Origin: Megamerina dolium
Lineage: Eukaryota > Arthropoda > Insecta > Diptera > Megamerinidae
Length of the DNA stretch: 64,000 nucleotides
Assembly: GCA_963854835.1 (NCBI GenBank)
Contig: OY978525.1
Coordinates: forward strand, 122,295,740 to 122,359,739
Direction of reading: 5' to 3'
This document shows, one piece after another, positions 10,509 to 35,713 of the stretch. The notes below the pieces were generated by a model. That model was not told the origin of the DNA. It did no database searches and worked only from the letters and a program-made list of their open reading frames with translations. The position numbers and the translations under genes are program-made. How positions within the stretch are numbered: the first letter of the stretch is position 1; each line of letters begins with the position of its first letter.

Positions 10509-11121
10509 GACATGTATGTATACAAGTACTACAATGTTTATGTTGACACACAGTCAACAACTTTCAACATTAAAATTATAATTATCTGGAATGGAAAGCC
10601 GTCATCTCGAAATCAGTGAAAGTTAGTATTACATATAATGTGTAAAGTTAAGAGAAGAAAACAAACATATGTAACAGGACGTAAACAAAATAATCAAGGT
10701 TGTCATAGAATCCAACAGCTCTCGTGATCAAACGCAAATTCGATAATGCGGGTTTCAGTATTCAAATCAGATTTCTGTACCAACGTAATCGAATTCAACG
10801 AAATTTTTGTGGGATTCAAAGCGGATTCCGGAAGCGACTGGATTCCACAGCACACGTCTCACATTAATGCTTGCAAATTTATCAGATATTGACAGATTGA
10901 AATATTTTTGTTTTTAATTTTTTGTCATTTCTTTTTATTAAATTCTGCATTTGCATTTTCAATAAATTAACAACTACATTATAATTTTACATTAACACTA
11001 TATAACACTACGTGCTTCATAGCAATACACTGTTCATCATCGTCATCATTATCAATCAATATTATTGTTTTATTTTACTATTTTATATGCATGTATTTAG
11101 TTTCAACACGATAAGAGCACC

Positions 11122-11123
<2 letters not shown>

Positions 11124-11190
<67 letters not shown>

Positions 11191-11244
11191 TATATATTTA
11201 TATATATATATAAATATATATATTTATATATATATATATATATA

Positions 11245-11299
<55 letters not shown>

Positions 11300-11322
11300 T
11301 TATATATATATATAAATATATA

Positions 11323-11377
<55 letters not shown>
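11124..11377. repeat. (TA)n microsatellite
   Basis: About 250 bp of almost pure TA dinucleotides with occasional AAATA interruptions. The long IYIY open frames here are translation artefacts. Confidence 0.97.
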
Positions 11378-11378
<1 letters not shown>

Positions 11379-11464
11379 CAATGCTTCCAGAAAACCCCTT
11401 TGAGAAGCGAGATTATGTTTTTAGCAAATAAACTGAATTGGTCTACACAAATACAAACATTCAT

Positions 11465-13100
11465 AATTTTCAATTGATTTGATTTTAGTACAGATCTAGA
11501 TAGCAATGGAGTCAATTGATTGTTAGAATGGAAGTGCTACCGTTGGCTTTGGAATCGACAGCTCGTGGATTCGAATCCTGTTTGTCAAAGCCTTGTCATC
11601 ATAAAGCATTATAGAACGGTTTTTAAGCAACTGAAATACACATCTCAGCATCGCTGTATGGATTTTACTTCCAGATGTCTTAATCAAAAAACGAACAGAT
11701 AATCTTTTAAGCAAATATACTGACCCAGCAGCAAATTTATCAACACCTTGCCAACATAAGAAACATAAGACATTATAGAACAGCTTTGAAGCAAGTAAAG
11801 TCCACATCTCAGCATCGATGCATTCATACTGCTTCTAAAAGTTTTAAGTGAATAAACTGAAATGAGCTACACAAAAACAAACACTCAGAATTTTTAATTG
11901 ATTTGTTATAGTAAACATCTAGATAGTAGTCGAGTTAATTAATTGTTAAGAGTGATGGTGCAACCGTTGGCTTTGGAATCGGCGGATCTTATTTATGTAT
12001 TTTTTTTTCATTTTTGAAATAATATATTTGACAAAAAATTTAAAAAATCTTTAACAATATTTCCGAGAAAATTATTTTTATAATCACTTCAGCTGACAAT
12101 ATTATAGTACGGTATATTATAACAAAGGTGTAACGCTAGCTCTGCGATCGGAAAACCCAGATTTGAACTCAGAGACGGACGTATGTAGTATAATATGTGG
12201 CGCAACGGTAAAGTGCTGGCTTTGCAATCGAGGAACCCAGGAACGAATCGGGACTTTTGTTTTTCTTTGTGTTTTTAGACACATGTTGTAATTCTTATAT
12301 CGAAATCACATTTTACATTGAATGAAAAATTTTTGTCTGAAGTGCTTGAAAAAAACACTTTCTGAAATCTTTTCCATGGAATGCTTTCAAATATGGCCCC
12401 TTTCATATAAAAAATAATTAGAGATAGCATGCAGATGGTAAAGACTTCTGGATCCCAAAAAGGTGTTCTGTAATCGCTTTTAACTTCTTCTATTTTCTAC
12501 TGGGGCAATGTGCTGTACAATTACAAAGATATAATTTTCAATTGATTTGATTTTAGTACATATCTAGATAGCAATCGAATCAATTGATTGTTAAGAGAGT
12601 GATGGTGCAACCATTAGCTTTGGAATCGACGAATCGTGAGTTCAAACCCTGCGGGAGGTATCTTTTTTATTTACGTATTTTTTATTTAATTTTAGTAATA
12701 ATATATTTGACAAAATATCTTTAACAATATTTTCGAGAAAATTATTTTTATAATCACTAGCTGGCAATTTGATAGTACTGTATATAGTGCAACGGTAAAA
12801 CGCTAGCTTTGCGATCGGAACACCCAGATTTGAACTCAGGGACGGACGTATGAGGAATTTTTTGTTGTTGATACATCTTGTAATTCTTCTATGAGATCAT
12901 ATTTTGCAATGAATGAAAATATGTTGGCATTACTGAAGTGCTTGAACGAATCTCATTCTGAAAGCTATTCTACGGAATGGCTTACAATGCGGCCCGTTGC
13001 ATTTAAAAAATAATTAAGGAAAGAATGCAGATTGTAATGCCTTCTGGATACCAAATAAGGGCTGCTGTAATCGCTTTTTACTCCTATTTTCCACTGGGTA
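11465..13100 (+). repeat. tandem array of tRNA-like units
   Basis: A unit of roughly 600 bp is repeated. A full copy runs 11884-12505, a second 12531-13099, and a partial head lies at 11465-11590. Each starts with an ATTGATTTGATTTTAGTA-type leader and then a tRNA-like stretch (GGTGCAACC, GCTTTGGAATCGAC, GAGTTCAAACCC). A second tRNA-like stretch (GTGCAACGGTAAAACGC, then TTTGAACTC) follows, and the unit ends near a TAATCGCTTTTA block. Six such tRNA-like heads can be seen at about 11528, 11952, 12126, 12198, 12600 and 12780. Between 11588 and 11860 there is a further imperfect direct repeat (AACATTATAGAAC-type, CACATCTCAGCATCG). Confidence 0.65.
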
Positions 13101-13849
13101 TATATGTATATATGTATGTATATATATTAAGATTAAGCTTCTATTTCATGTTAGAATAGAGTGAGAAATGGTGAAACAATCGTAGAAAAAATGGTTACTT
13201 TTCAGATATTTAAATTTTCGTTAAAAAATATTACTTTAATATACCCTCAAGTTATGTCAATTGTGTGTGGTTTATATGGGTGTTTGTGTGTAATATTTTC
13301 TGTAATCAAATGTATAAATTAATGAAATAAACATGTATGTATGAATATTTCTTTAGCTCTTGTGTTACTATCAATTTTTCTTTAATTACGACTCTCGTAA
13401 TATTAGTTGCACTCCGGGTACCATACGCTTCAGCTTGTTAGTTAATTTTTTTTACTTAGTTATTACGAAAAAGCTTGCTATATTTTCATTTATTTTGTTT
13501 TCCAAATCTTTGCGTACCATAAATATTTGAAATTTCTGTATTTGAATGTTTTATTTTTAATTTGTTGGCGGATTTATTAATCAATAAAATTACTGGTTTT
13601 GAAAACACCTTTATTCTATTAAATAACGGGATAATTGATCGAATTGCTTTTCAGAAAAATATGGAAATAATCTGGTTGTAAGTTTGATAACATTGGGAAT
13701 GTTAAATGAATACCATAGTGTAAATTAGAGCGGAGAGAAAAAAATAATTATCATTTATAAATTAAAAATGAACTTTATATAGCAAGTAAATGTTCAAACG
13801 AGGTTTCCATTGCTCGAATTAAGAGTTATTAATCACATCATTAATTTTG
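13101..13849. other. AT-rich spacer, nothing recognised
   Basis: No open frame, tRNA-like or terminal-repeat structure was seen between the tRNA-like array and the next (TA)n tract. Confidence 0.5.
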
Positions 13850-14186
<337 letters not shown>

Positions 14187-14352
14187 CAATAAACATACAT
14201 TGAGTAAGGGGATTTACCAAAGTGAAACGAAACCATCTTCAATTTTGGAAAATTTCAATTTTCTCAAGATGCCAACGCTACCTCAAACTCGCAGATCAGA
14301 GATCATCCTTGGCATTGTGATTTGTTGACCTGTACTGTAGTTTCCAGCTCCA

Positions 14353-14401
<49 letters not shown>

Positions 14402-14480
14402 CATATATATACATATATATATGTATATAGGGAAACATCCATTCTTGGGAAACCGTCCATTCTTGGGAAACATATATGAG
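14353..14480. repeat. (TA)n tract followed by a 22-bp direct repeat
   Basis: TA repeats at 14353-14431 are followed by two tandem copies of a CCATTCTTGGGAAAC-type unit (14439-14472). Confidence 0.9.
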
Positions 14481-14579
14481 TATGTGTGTATGCGAGAAAT
14501 AAAAAATAAGATGGTATGATAAAAAACTGTAGCAGACAAAGAAAATGGTTTCGCTTATCGACATTTCATTTTACAGTTC

Positions 14580-15072
14580 AGTTCAATTTCAATGCGATAT
14601 TTATATATATCCAAATGTTTACTCAATAATTAGACATATGCGCCACTGTAAAAGAGGCAGACCATCGTCGTCGTTGTCGTCCCCGATGTAGTAGTTCCAA
14701 CCTTTGTCTTCGTCGATACTCCAATAACTCCAACTGCAACAGATACATCATAATGGTCGGATGTTGAGGCTTTTGCCACCACTTAATTTTCCTCCAGAGA
14801 AATTGTAATTTGCGCTTGAATTTGCGTCGTGCACTTTTGCGCCAGCACAGTAAATTAGGGATAGTTGATTTTGTCGATGAGATTGATGACGATGACGACA
14901 TTGAAAATGGCGAATCCGGTGATAATGCTGTCCAACGTGTTGAACGTGGTGATAACGATAGGCTCCTCGTTATTGGTGTCGATGGTAAGGATGCATAACA
15001 CTGTACCAACAACGATATTGACGTCGACGATAGAACCGGCAATGACAGTGGCGCGAAGCGACTAATCGAATT
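14580..15072 (-). other. probable SRPK 3' UTR
   Basis: The sequence directly downstream of the SRPK stop on the minus strand. It includes a 139-codon Ser/Arg-rich open frame with no family resemblance, which I read as chance. It ends near the 14.35-kb (TA)n tract. The poly(A) site was not located. Confidence 0.35.
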
Positions 15073-27338
<12,266 letters not shown>

Positions 27339-29511
27339 CTCAATTGTGGCTGCTAGCGTTGTTACAAGCGCTGTAAGCTGCGGCTTCTGCGAGCACTAAC
27401 CAAATAAAATCGTCTTAAGAATTAATTTTCGATATTAATAAAATAGAATGTAGTTCGGTATTTTCGTCGTTATCCCCGTTAGTGTTCTGAATTTAATGTA
27501 CCAATCCCTTTTGTAGTTGTGTCTCACAATCGTTATTGAAGAAAAAAATCGCAATGGTTCTTCTTTTTTTTTCGTTTATATTACGAATTTGGTTTGCTTT
27601 CCCAGCGTTTTGAGGCGTAAAGAAATCCACTACTATAAAGAACAAAAACAACGTTGATTAATTTTTTCCAATGTGACAAAGTTTTCAAAAATATCTTAGT
27701 TAAAAAAATATACTTCTCAATTTTTTAATAGAATAAGAAAATTTTTCGTGTGGATTGGATTAACAAAAAAAAACAAGATGAGCAAATTTCCTTCACTGAA
27801 CTTCCAGTCCAAATTTTCAACAGAACACTCACTCTCTTATTCGTTCTTACTAATGTACCTTGCCACCGCAGAGAAAACCACATTCACAATAGTCCGTATA
27901 ATTAGATTTGCGCTTTCATACAATAGACATTCGCGAATATATTTTACTCTACCGAGTAACGAGTGTGTCAAATGTGATGTTGCCAACTGCATACGATTTG
28001 TGGCGAATGTTTTGTTCTACTTTTGCACATTTTCTTATATTTCGTGTTACACAATCTCTGTAATAGTTACAGACGGATTTCAAAGTCTGTTTATTTAGAC
28101 AATATACATATCGTTGAACTCACTCGTTTTCAAATATCGTTGTGGACATAATACCTTTGTGACACTATTTTCGATACACACAACCTCATCAAGGAAAAAT
28201 CGAACTTTCTGACATTACGAAGCAGCATGTGGTTGATAGTAGGGATGCCAACCTTTGAAAAACTGCATTATCACATTTAATTTGTTCACTTACAAACCAC
28301 TTACAAAAACTTGAAACGAGAGAGTTTAATCAAAATTGAGGAATATGTTCTAACAAACAGAAAATTTTAAGAAAAAGTACGTGAACCAGTAAAAATAATG
28401 AAATATGTAGGTAACCGATTGATTTTGATACTTTTTGTTGTTTTTTATATGCTGCAAAATAATCCCTAGTAGAAATTTGCTGCTACTTTTTCTCTCATAT
28501 TTTTTACACTGTAGTTTTAGCCCTCTCTCTATTTGAAAATTTTTCGAATACGTGAACACTTTACTAGTAAAAACTAGTGATAGCTCCGTTCGCTACGTAA
28601 TAGTTTTTACACATTATTACAAATTTTACTATTTTTTTCTGGACATTTGTTCGCGTACGACAAAAACCAGTAAAAGAGCGGAAATTGCGAAAGTAAATTA
28701 TTTCCTCTCTGTGATAATTATTGCAAAGTTTTACTAGTAAGAATTCGTAACATAGAAGAAACAACTGTTCTTCCTGGCAAGTAACAGAACTGAAGGAGTA
28801 TGAAAATTACTAGTAAATCTTACAAATTTTCCGTCACGTACTTGTTTACTTGCTCATTTTTAGAGATTTTTCTTACGCTCTCAAATTGTGTTAAGAGAGA
28901 AATTTTACTAGAAAGTAGCAAACGAAGCTATTAAGTGAACAATTTGTGATAATTTGCAGTGTGAACAGAGCAAATTTAGAAAGAACAAAACCAAGGTATT
29001 CGGCTGAGCCATTAGGGAGATCTCGTGAATGAAGGAGATGAAGTAAATCCCGAAAAAGCGAAGCGCAAAGCAGCAAGTTGGACAAAACAGAATTGTATTC
29101 GTGAAAGTTTTGAGTAATCAAGTTCTTTAAAAATATGGTATTAATTGAAAAGTAAATACAAAAAACGATATAGAAGTTGTAGTGTCCACGTCATCAATAG
29201 GATCAGAAATATACATAGCGAGTTTCATAATTTATATAAAGATTTACGTAGGATTCCGGTAGTGCGTTTCTTTAGCCTTGCAATATACATTATATCGCAA
29301 AATACAACTCATTTACCTTGTTACCGCAAGCAAATATTTCTGTTAGGTCTAGCTTTTCAGTGCAAGTTTCACTCTATTTGTCGTTTAAACTCGATTTGTA
29401 ATTTTACAGTTAAATCTCAAAGTAGTTTAAACTAAGTTTAAACGCCCAATCTAGCTGGGTTAAACTAGGATTAACCTATCAGTTGTTCAGCTGTCTGTTC
29501 TTAAACTTAAA
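27339..29511. other. SRPK upstream region, no gene recognised
   Basis: It should hold the SRPK promoter and any 5' UTR exon. A plausible acceptor lies at about 27400 on the minus strand. Between 28545 and 28910 the palindrome TTACTAGTAA and close variants occur several times. No convincing coding frame is present. Confidence 0.4.
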
Positions 29512-29745
<234 letters not shown>

Positions 29746-30735
29746 AGATTAAATTATTAAATTTAAACTCATTTTAAAATCAAACATCAAACATACAAAC
29801 GTTAAAAAAAATTTATTTTCTTTTATATAATTTTTACAAATTATATAAACTATATAAAAATATACCAAAATCATATATGTATTATATCATTAAATTTAAA
29901 TAAAAAATTCAGTTTTATTTAGAATTATCCAGCAACAAAATTTTAGAGAGTAAGAAAGAATTCGCCCTCAAACAGAAAAATATCCAAAAAGTAAACAGAC
30001 AGTAATTTGGAAAATCTTGCAACTTAACAGAAACAGCTGATTGTGAATATCAAGTTCAATATCAAAAGAAAGCGATTTCAAGCAACTTGCCTCAAGAACG
30101 CATAGTTTTTTTTGCCGAATACTGGTTCAAACGGCTTCAATTAGCTAATAAAACCTAATTCTAAAACCTAATCCATTTGTAATTTGTTATCTTCTTTTAA
30201 TATTAAATTTATGCATACTTCAAGAATATTTTATTCTTGTCATATGTGTTTGAATCATATTGTTACGTTTTTATTCTGTGAGCGTTTAATTCTATTTGAA
30301 TTACCTTGTTCGATCACTGGATTCTGTTAATAATAACTGCAACACTTATTTTATACAACTATATACAGCAACAATTTATTTAATAATCTCTATTTACAAT
30401 CAACTTGCTTACAATCAACTATTTACAATAACACTTTAATGTACCAGCAACTTTTGCCTCTGTATAGATGTTTTCGCAGTCACGTTCGGAATTCGATTGA
30501 TTCTCACTGCTCAACACTGGCTCTATTTATACTTTGTTGGCAACAACCGAGAATCTTCCTTTATCGAGATTCTTCTCTTCCTTTCTCGTTGGCTTGTTCT
30601 GGTTATCGTTTATTTCTTTTTGTTGACATTCGTTTCGATGCTACCAATAGTGTTAGTCACAATAGTGATGAGTAACCAACTATCGATACACGTTACACTG
30701 CCCTCCTCTTAACCTTGTTCGTCCCGAACAAGTTT

Positions 30736-31818
30736 TTATACTTCCCCTCGATATGGCGCAAGTCGCTCCAAGTGCACTACTTTAAACTTTGCTCTTTTAT
30801 TCCAGGCACGTTGAATACGATACACTACGTCATTTATCTTTGCTATAATCTCATATGGTCCTTCCCAATGAGTCTGTAGGTTAGGAGACAGGCCTTTCTT
30901 TCGTTGTGGATTATGAAGCATTACAAGCTCTTCTTCATAGAACCCTTTTGAATTTGCTTTCAAGTCATACCTGGCATTCATCTTATCGCTTATCATCTGC
31001 GACCGCTCTCTGATGAACTGATGTACTTCATCCAACTGTTCCCGCTTTTCGCTAGTATAATTTCCTTCGGTTGATCTCGTTGGTGTTACAACTCCAAATT
31101 TTAAATCAGCTGGCAGTCTTAACTCGTTTCCAAAAATTGCCATTGCCGGTGTAGTAGCCGTCGTATCATGTTGTGCGCATCGATATGCCATGAGGAACAT
31201 TTGTATATGTACATCCCAGTCTCTTTGGTATTTATCTACGACTTTTCTCAAATATTCCTCCAAGGTACGGTTAAATCGTTCTACCATGCCATCAGATTGT
31301 GGATGCAAAGGTGTTGTACGAGTTTTGTATATACCCAGCATACGGCATATCTCTTCGAATACAACTGATTCGAAATTTCGACCTTGGTCTGAGTGTAATT
31401 TCATCGGTACACCAAAACGAGTAATCCATTGGTTGACGAATACATCCGCAACTGTACTAGCTTCTTGATTTGGAATGGGGTATACTTCAGGCCATTTACT
31501 GAAGTAATCTATAACCACCAGAACATACTTGTTTCCTGCGTTGCTTATTGGAAATGGTCCAGCTATGTCCATAGCAATTCGCTCGAATGGAGCACCCACG
31601 GTGTATTGGTGCATCTTACCTCGACTTTTCTTAGTGGGACCTTTGGCCATTGCACATTGCTTACACTTCCGAATCCAATCAGCGACATGGTCATGACATC
31701 CAACCCAATAAAATCGTTTCTTTATTTTCGCGACGGTTTTGGTGATTCCCAAATGCCCTCCACTGGAGGCATTGTGATACTCAGCTATCACTTCATTTAT
31801 TCTCGCCTTGGGTACCAC
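30736..31818 (-). pseudogene. gypsy integrase, open frame
   Basis: A 360-codon frame that encodes the integrase part of Pol. It would join retrotransposon DNA to the host chromosome. The HHCC motif and the D, D, E catalytic residues (MDIAGP, SDQGRN, MVERFN) are all present. The usual upstream protease, RT and RNase H are absent, so it could only be made as part of a deleted polyprotein. Just upstream near 31830 a frameshift separates it from the sequence that in copy 2 continues into Gag. Confidence 0.8.
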
Positions 31819-31918
31819 TAGAAGATCATAAGTGATTTTCCATCCTCACTTTCCCATGTTCGGAATAAACATTCGTCTCGTAAGTGCAGGCTTTGCCACT
31901 GCGCCCAGTATGCCTTCG

Positions 31919-32725
31919 TTATTGGACTCTCATTAGCCATTTCTTGCCAATCTGGACGTATGCCCTTATCTGTAACACTTCGGAAGCATTACCTTTTAAT
32001 GCGACTATTAAAGCAGCAGTCTTGTCGCTATCATCCCATTGATTCTTCGAAAATGTTGTCTCGAATTCAAGCTTAAAGATATTGAATGGCGTGCTTCCGT
32101 CAAATGTTGGTGGCTTTAGTTTAATTGTAGTTGACTCTCTTATCACTGATGTGGTTGCTCCACTTATTTTTATTTTATTAAGTTCGCGCTCTAATTTCTC
32201 AAGCTTTTCTTCCAAGTCATCATGTCTGTCTACATGTTCCTTCAGCTTATCATCCAAATCATCCACATGTTCTTTCAGCTCTGTGACTTTGTCATTAATA
32301 GCTCCGGAAATTTCCTGAAATCTAATCTCAATTCCCTTTTGTAGTTTTTCGATGACATGTTCTTGACGAGCCGAATGTTCTTGAAGCTTGGAGTCAATTG
32401 TTTTCTGGAACTCTCCCATAACGCTTTCTTGGCGAGACGAACCTTCTTGAATTTTCATACGCAATTCAGCAGAATGTTCTTGTAGCTGTTGTTGTTGCTG
32501 CAGCATCATGTTTTTCATGAAATCCATGAGTTGACCTCTCGAATCTATTTTGCTCTCTTCCTCAGCGTGCACAACTGCTTGTATATCGGCTTCCTCGAAG
32601 AACTCATGTTCTTCTATATTAATTCCCTTAGCCTCCATAGCTAGCCTCAGCCTCACCAGCAGTTCCGCCTTTGCACCTGATGACGATAGATTCATCTCTA
32701 CCAACAGCTTTTTAAGCTGGTCCAC
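31919..32725 (-). pseudogene. gypsy Gag with SAP-like N-terminus
   Basis: A 268-codon frame. The first 35 residues (LKKLLVEMNLSSSGAKAELL and on) fit the SAP helix-extended loop-helix pattern. Residues 70-190 are a long Glu/Lys coiled coil, and the Gag core starts at IKLKPPTFDGSTPFNIFKLEF. The frame then runs into the deletion joint after SEVLQI. The zinc knuckles present in copy 2 are lost. Confidence 0.75.
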
Positions 32726-32731
32726 TTTTAT

Positions 32732-34225
32732 TGCGGCAGTATTGCGGATTAACTAAACGGCTGATTGTTGTTTTATTAGGTCTGCTCACTTACATTACTA
32801 TCACTATCAATTTCTGTCATCTGTCACTCTCGATATGAGAAAATCTACAAGAAGTACGTGAACTGAAAACTATCAGAAACTTGTAAATTGACATTCACCG
32901 TTCGTGATTGACAGCTGGATTTATTTGTTCGCCAACACTTTTCATGTTGAAAACTGTTAACAATTGTTGAAAGTTTTTTATAAGCGAACACACCTAATAT
33001 TTTGTAAAATGGATGGAGAAAAATTCACAATAGACAATTTTCAGCAGTGTTGCCATCGCAAATTGCCCTAATCCTCTTTTATTTTTAGAATTAACTCATA
33101 GAGTTTATATGGATTAGTTGCGGTTAATGTCCTAGTTATTTCGAATTAACTTGGTAATCCGGAATTAGGCTGCCGTCTGTCTAGGCTATTACTCACTTCT
33201 TCATGAAATAATCAATAAAAAACAGAGTTGCATAGAGGACAAAGTTATCGGGGTTTGCACAAAATCCTAAATTATGGTGGCAGTAATTTTATATGGAAAG
33301 TTGTTTCTTTAAAACTATAAGCTAGGATATATGCAACGCAAATGAAACAATTGGGATGGAAGTTCACAGTAGGCTCTATAAAACATGGAATTATATTTAT
33401 TTATCACGTTTTATTGATTAAATTAAATGACAATATTTTTGGTTATATTGTTCTATCTTGATTGTAGCATTTTCGTAAAGCAGAAAAACTCTTATGTTAT
33501 TTAAATGGAATAAAAAACAGAATTATTTTATTTATCAAGTTCTTTTGATTAAATGTATTTATTAGCTAAATATATCATTGTTTGCTACATGGTCTTGAAT
33601 GTTCAAATGCAGAAGCAGAAAATTATGTTTTATTAATTTAATGAGCTAATTTGTGCTATTTTGCTACTTTTGTTCAACTCGGAATATAACACCAACTAAA
33701 TTCAAAATGTACACAAACTTTTTACACGGATTACGTTCCAGTACAATATAGCGGACTCCAAAGTGTTGTGATATTTATTAATTAGTTCATGATAAAGACC
33801 CACACCAAGGTATCTTAATTGAAGGTCGAGCAATTGTAAAAGGATCCTATTGGCTGCCCCATATAATGTCAGAAACTGGCTTCTTAGTGTCAAACTAATG
33901 TGTTTCTTGTTTTATTTCGACTACCTCTTCTTCTTTTCTAATGTGTTTGTTGTTGTCTTATTTCCTTTTTCTCCTTCATTCGTGAGAGCTCTCTCTAATG
34001 GCTCTACCTCGTATTATAATATCTTGGACCCATAGTATAATTAACAAAGGAAGACAATCCGAGAGAGGAAGTTTGAAGCTCTCATTTTGAAATAAGTGTA
34101 TAGAAGAAAATCAAAAGACAGTTTTGTGAAATCTATCGAAGTGAAAAATTTTAAAACATTTATGTATTAGATCAAACTTCTGACATGCATTTCTTTATTC
34201 GTTCTTTTCGATTATTACTACTTGT
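32732..34225. other. spacer, nothing recognised
   Basis: AT-rich sequence between the truncated gypsy copy and the SINE at 34.2 kb. No supported gene, RNA or terminal repeat. Confidence 0.45.
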
Positions 34226-34236
34226 ATTTTAATGAT

Positions 34237-34598
34237 GGGTGCCGTAGCTCAGTGGTTAGTGTGTTCGCCTTCTGATCTGTAGGTCGTGGTTCAATACCCG
34301 GCTGATACATAACAAATTTAATATCGAAAAGATTTTTCTTTCGAACGGTACCCACCTGTCGGCAAGCAATTGGCAATTCTTCCGACAGTAACAAATTGCC
34401 ATGAAAAAGCTTCTAAAAAGAACTCTGTGACAAAGCTCAGAAAAAGTGATGTCACAAGTGTTCAGCCGTTCGGAACCGGCTAAAATAAGTAGGTCCATTC
34501 TAATACTGTCCAAAATTTAAGACGCACAACAGTAATGGAAGAGAAGCTCGGCCAATGAGCCCTTTGGGGCTTTAAGTGCCACATACATACATACATAC
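34237..34598 (+). mobile_element. tRNA-headed SINE, copy C (hairpin-type tail)
   Basis: A complete copy with an exact 11-bp target duplication ATTTTAATGAT (34226-34236 and 34599-34609). It has a pol III A box (TAGCTCAGTGG) and B box (GGTTCAATACC). The body is the same as copies A and B, but after GAAGAGAAGCTCGG the tail switches to CCAATGAGCCCTTTGGGGC, then TTTAAGTGCC and a (CATA)n end. This shows that the tail is part of a mobilised unit. Confidence 0.93.
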
Positions 34599-35391
34599 AT
34601 TTTAATGATATCAACTTGTAAATATTTTTTTAATTGTTATAATAATTAAAATACCCAAAAAATTTGTTAAAACCATCTTAAAAAAAATTTTTTTTAACCC
34701 ATAATTTTGTACACCATAGGATTAATAATTTTGACCCTGCCTGATCAGATTTTGACATACCTCTTTCATTGATATTATTAGACATAGTAATTTTGACACT
34801 ACCTAAACATACTTTGACATTTCCTGTGTGTCAGAACAAATTTTACAATTGCATTACTTTGTTAACTATTCAGTCTATAGACATGAACTAACTAACGTGA
34901 CTAACAGCACTCCGTTTTTCACATTATTTGACTTTACTTTCAGTTACTTTATATTTTTACTAATTGCAGAATAAATATGTGTTTGGTGCACTTTGAAGGC
35001 ACGCTTTTTACCCGTTAATTTTCCCCAAATATACAGAAATAGTTTAACCCGAAGCTTACATCACTGGAAAGTATTTGTCGATTATGGCGATTAGCGCAAG
35101 TAGCTTAGTGTTTTCGTAAATTCAGTGGTTTATGGTCATTAATGTAGTTGTATGAATCCGATTTAAATGAATTAAGTAATTGCGAAGTGTTCATATGATA
35201 TATAAATAAGTTATATTAAATATATCATACGCATTGATGTGATCATATTTATCAACTGTTCTCATAATTACCATAAAACATATTTACCAATTAAGATCAT
35301 CAAACATGCGAGTTGGAAGGAGAAAACAAATCGTATACAATACATGCATATAAACACTAGTGGCGAATGTGAAAAAATTCCCAAAACAAAA

Positions 35392-35430
35392 ACGCGCCAA
35401 AGAATTTATACGACTGCTGTTTTGGCGCGT
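35392..35430. promoter_or_regulatory. mirror-image pair of E2F consensus sites upstream of dup
   Basis: ACGCGCCAAA at 35392-35401 and TTTGGCGCGT at 35421-35430 are exact inverses, each containing TTTGGCGCG, an exact match to the E2F/DP consensus TTTSGCGCS. They lie 284-322 bp before the dup ATG. Cdt1 genes are known E2F targets at G1/S, so the pair probably drives cell-cycle expression. A third GCGC half-site is at about 35441. Confidence 0.8.
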
Positions 35431-35713
35431 ATTAGGGTGAAACGCGCAACTTTATGCTGTTGCAGTTGACAGCGCAGTAAGCATTTCACACAAATAGACT
35501 GCTGATGAAGGGAAATAGAAATTTAGTTTGACTTTAAGCGGGAAAATAAGACGACGTTTGCGGAGATTAGTGTAATAATATACATGGATAGTGTTTAAAG
35601 TGTAGAAATTATATTGATTGAAAAATCGTAAATTTAAGACGTGCTTTAAGGACATTTTATTGCAAGATAGACAAATTATTAAGTGATTTTCTATTAAAGA
35701 TACATACATAAAA

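Larger units (their letters stand above)
30261..32731 (-). mobile_element. Ty3/gypsy element copy 1, 5'-truncated and internally deleted
   Basis: Minus-strand element. The 3' LTR is 30261-30697 (TGTTACG...CGTTACA on the plus strand), with a polypurine tract just inside it. Integrase (30736-31818) is open and complete: an HHCC zinc domain (SSGGHLGITK, then CKQC), MDIAGPFP, LHSDQGRNFE and DGMVERFNRTLEE, followed by a C-terminal basic region. Gag (32725-31919) follows upstream, and protease, RT and RNase H are missing. The Gag-to-Pol deletion joint lies near 31970. The 5' LTR and the first Gag codons are lost at about 32731. Confidence 0.9.

Noticed and set aside
11012..11431. Long YIYIYI open frames over (TA)n tracts here and at 13.8, 29.5, 54.5 and 59.8 kb
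   Set aside because: They are translations of pure dinucleotide repeats, present on both strands.
14623..15042. 139-codon Ser/Arg-rich frame after the SRPK stop
   Set aside because: It has no recognisable domain, lies where the SRPK 3' UTR should be, and its composition follows simple local repeats.
28545..28910. Clustered TTACTAGTAA palindromes as a regulatory array
   Set aside because: Spacing is irregular, the motif is AT-rich and common by chance here, and no known binding protein was recalled.
30439..30712. Repeated 70-78 codon frames in the gypsy LTRs (also 46147 and 49561)
   Set aside because: They lie within the LTRs on the strand opposite the element and are repeated only because the LTR is repeated.
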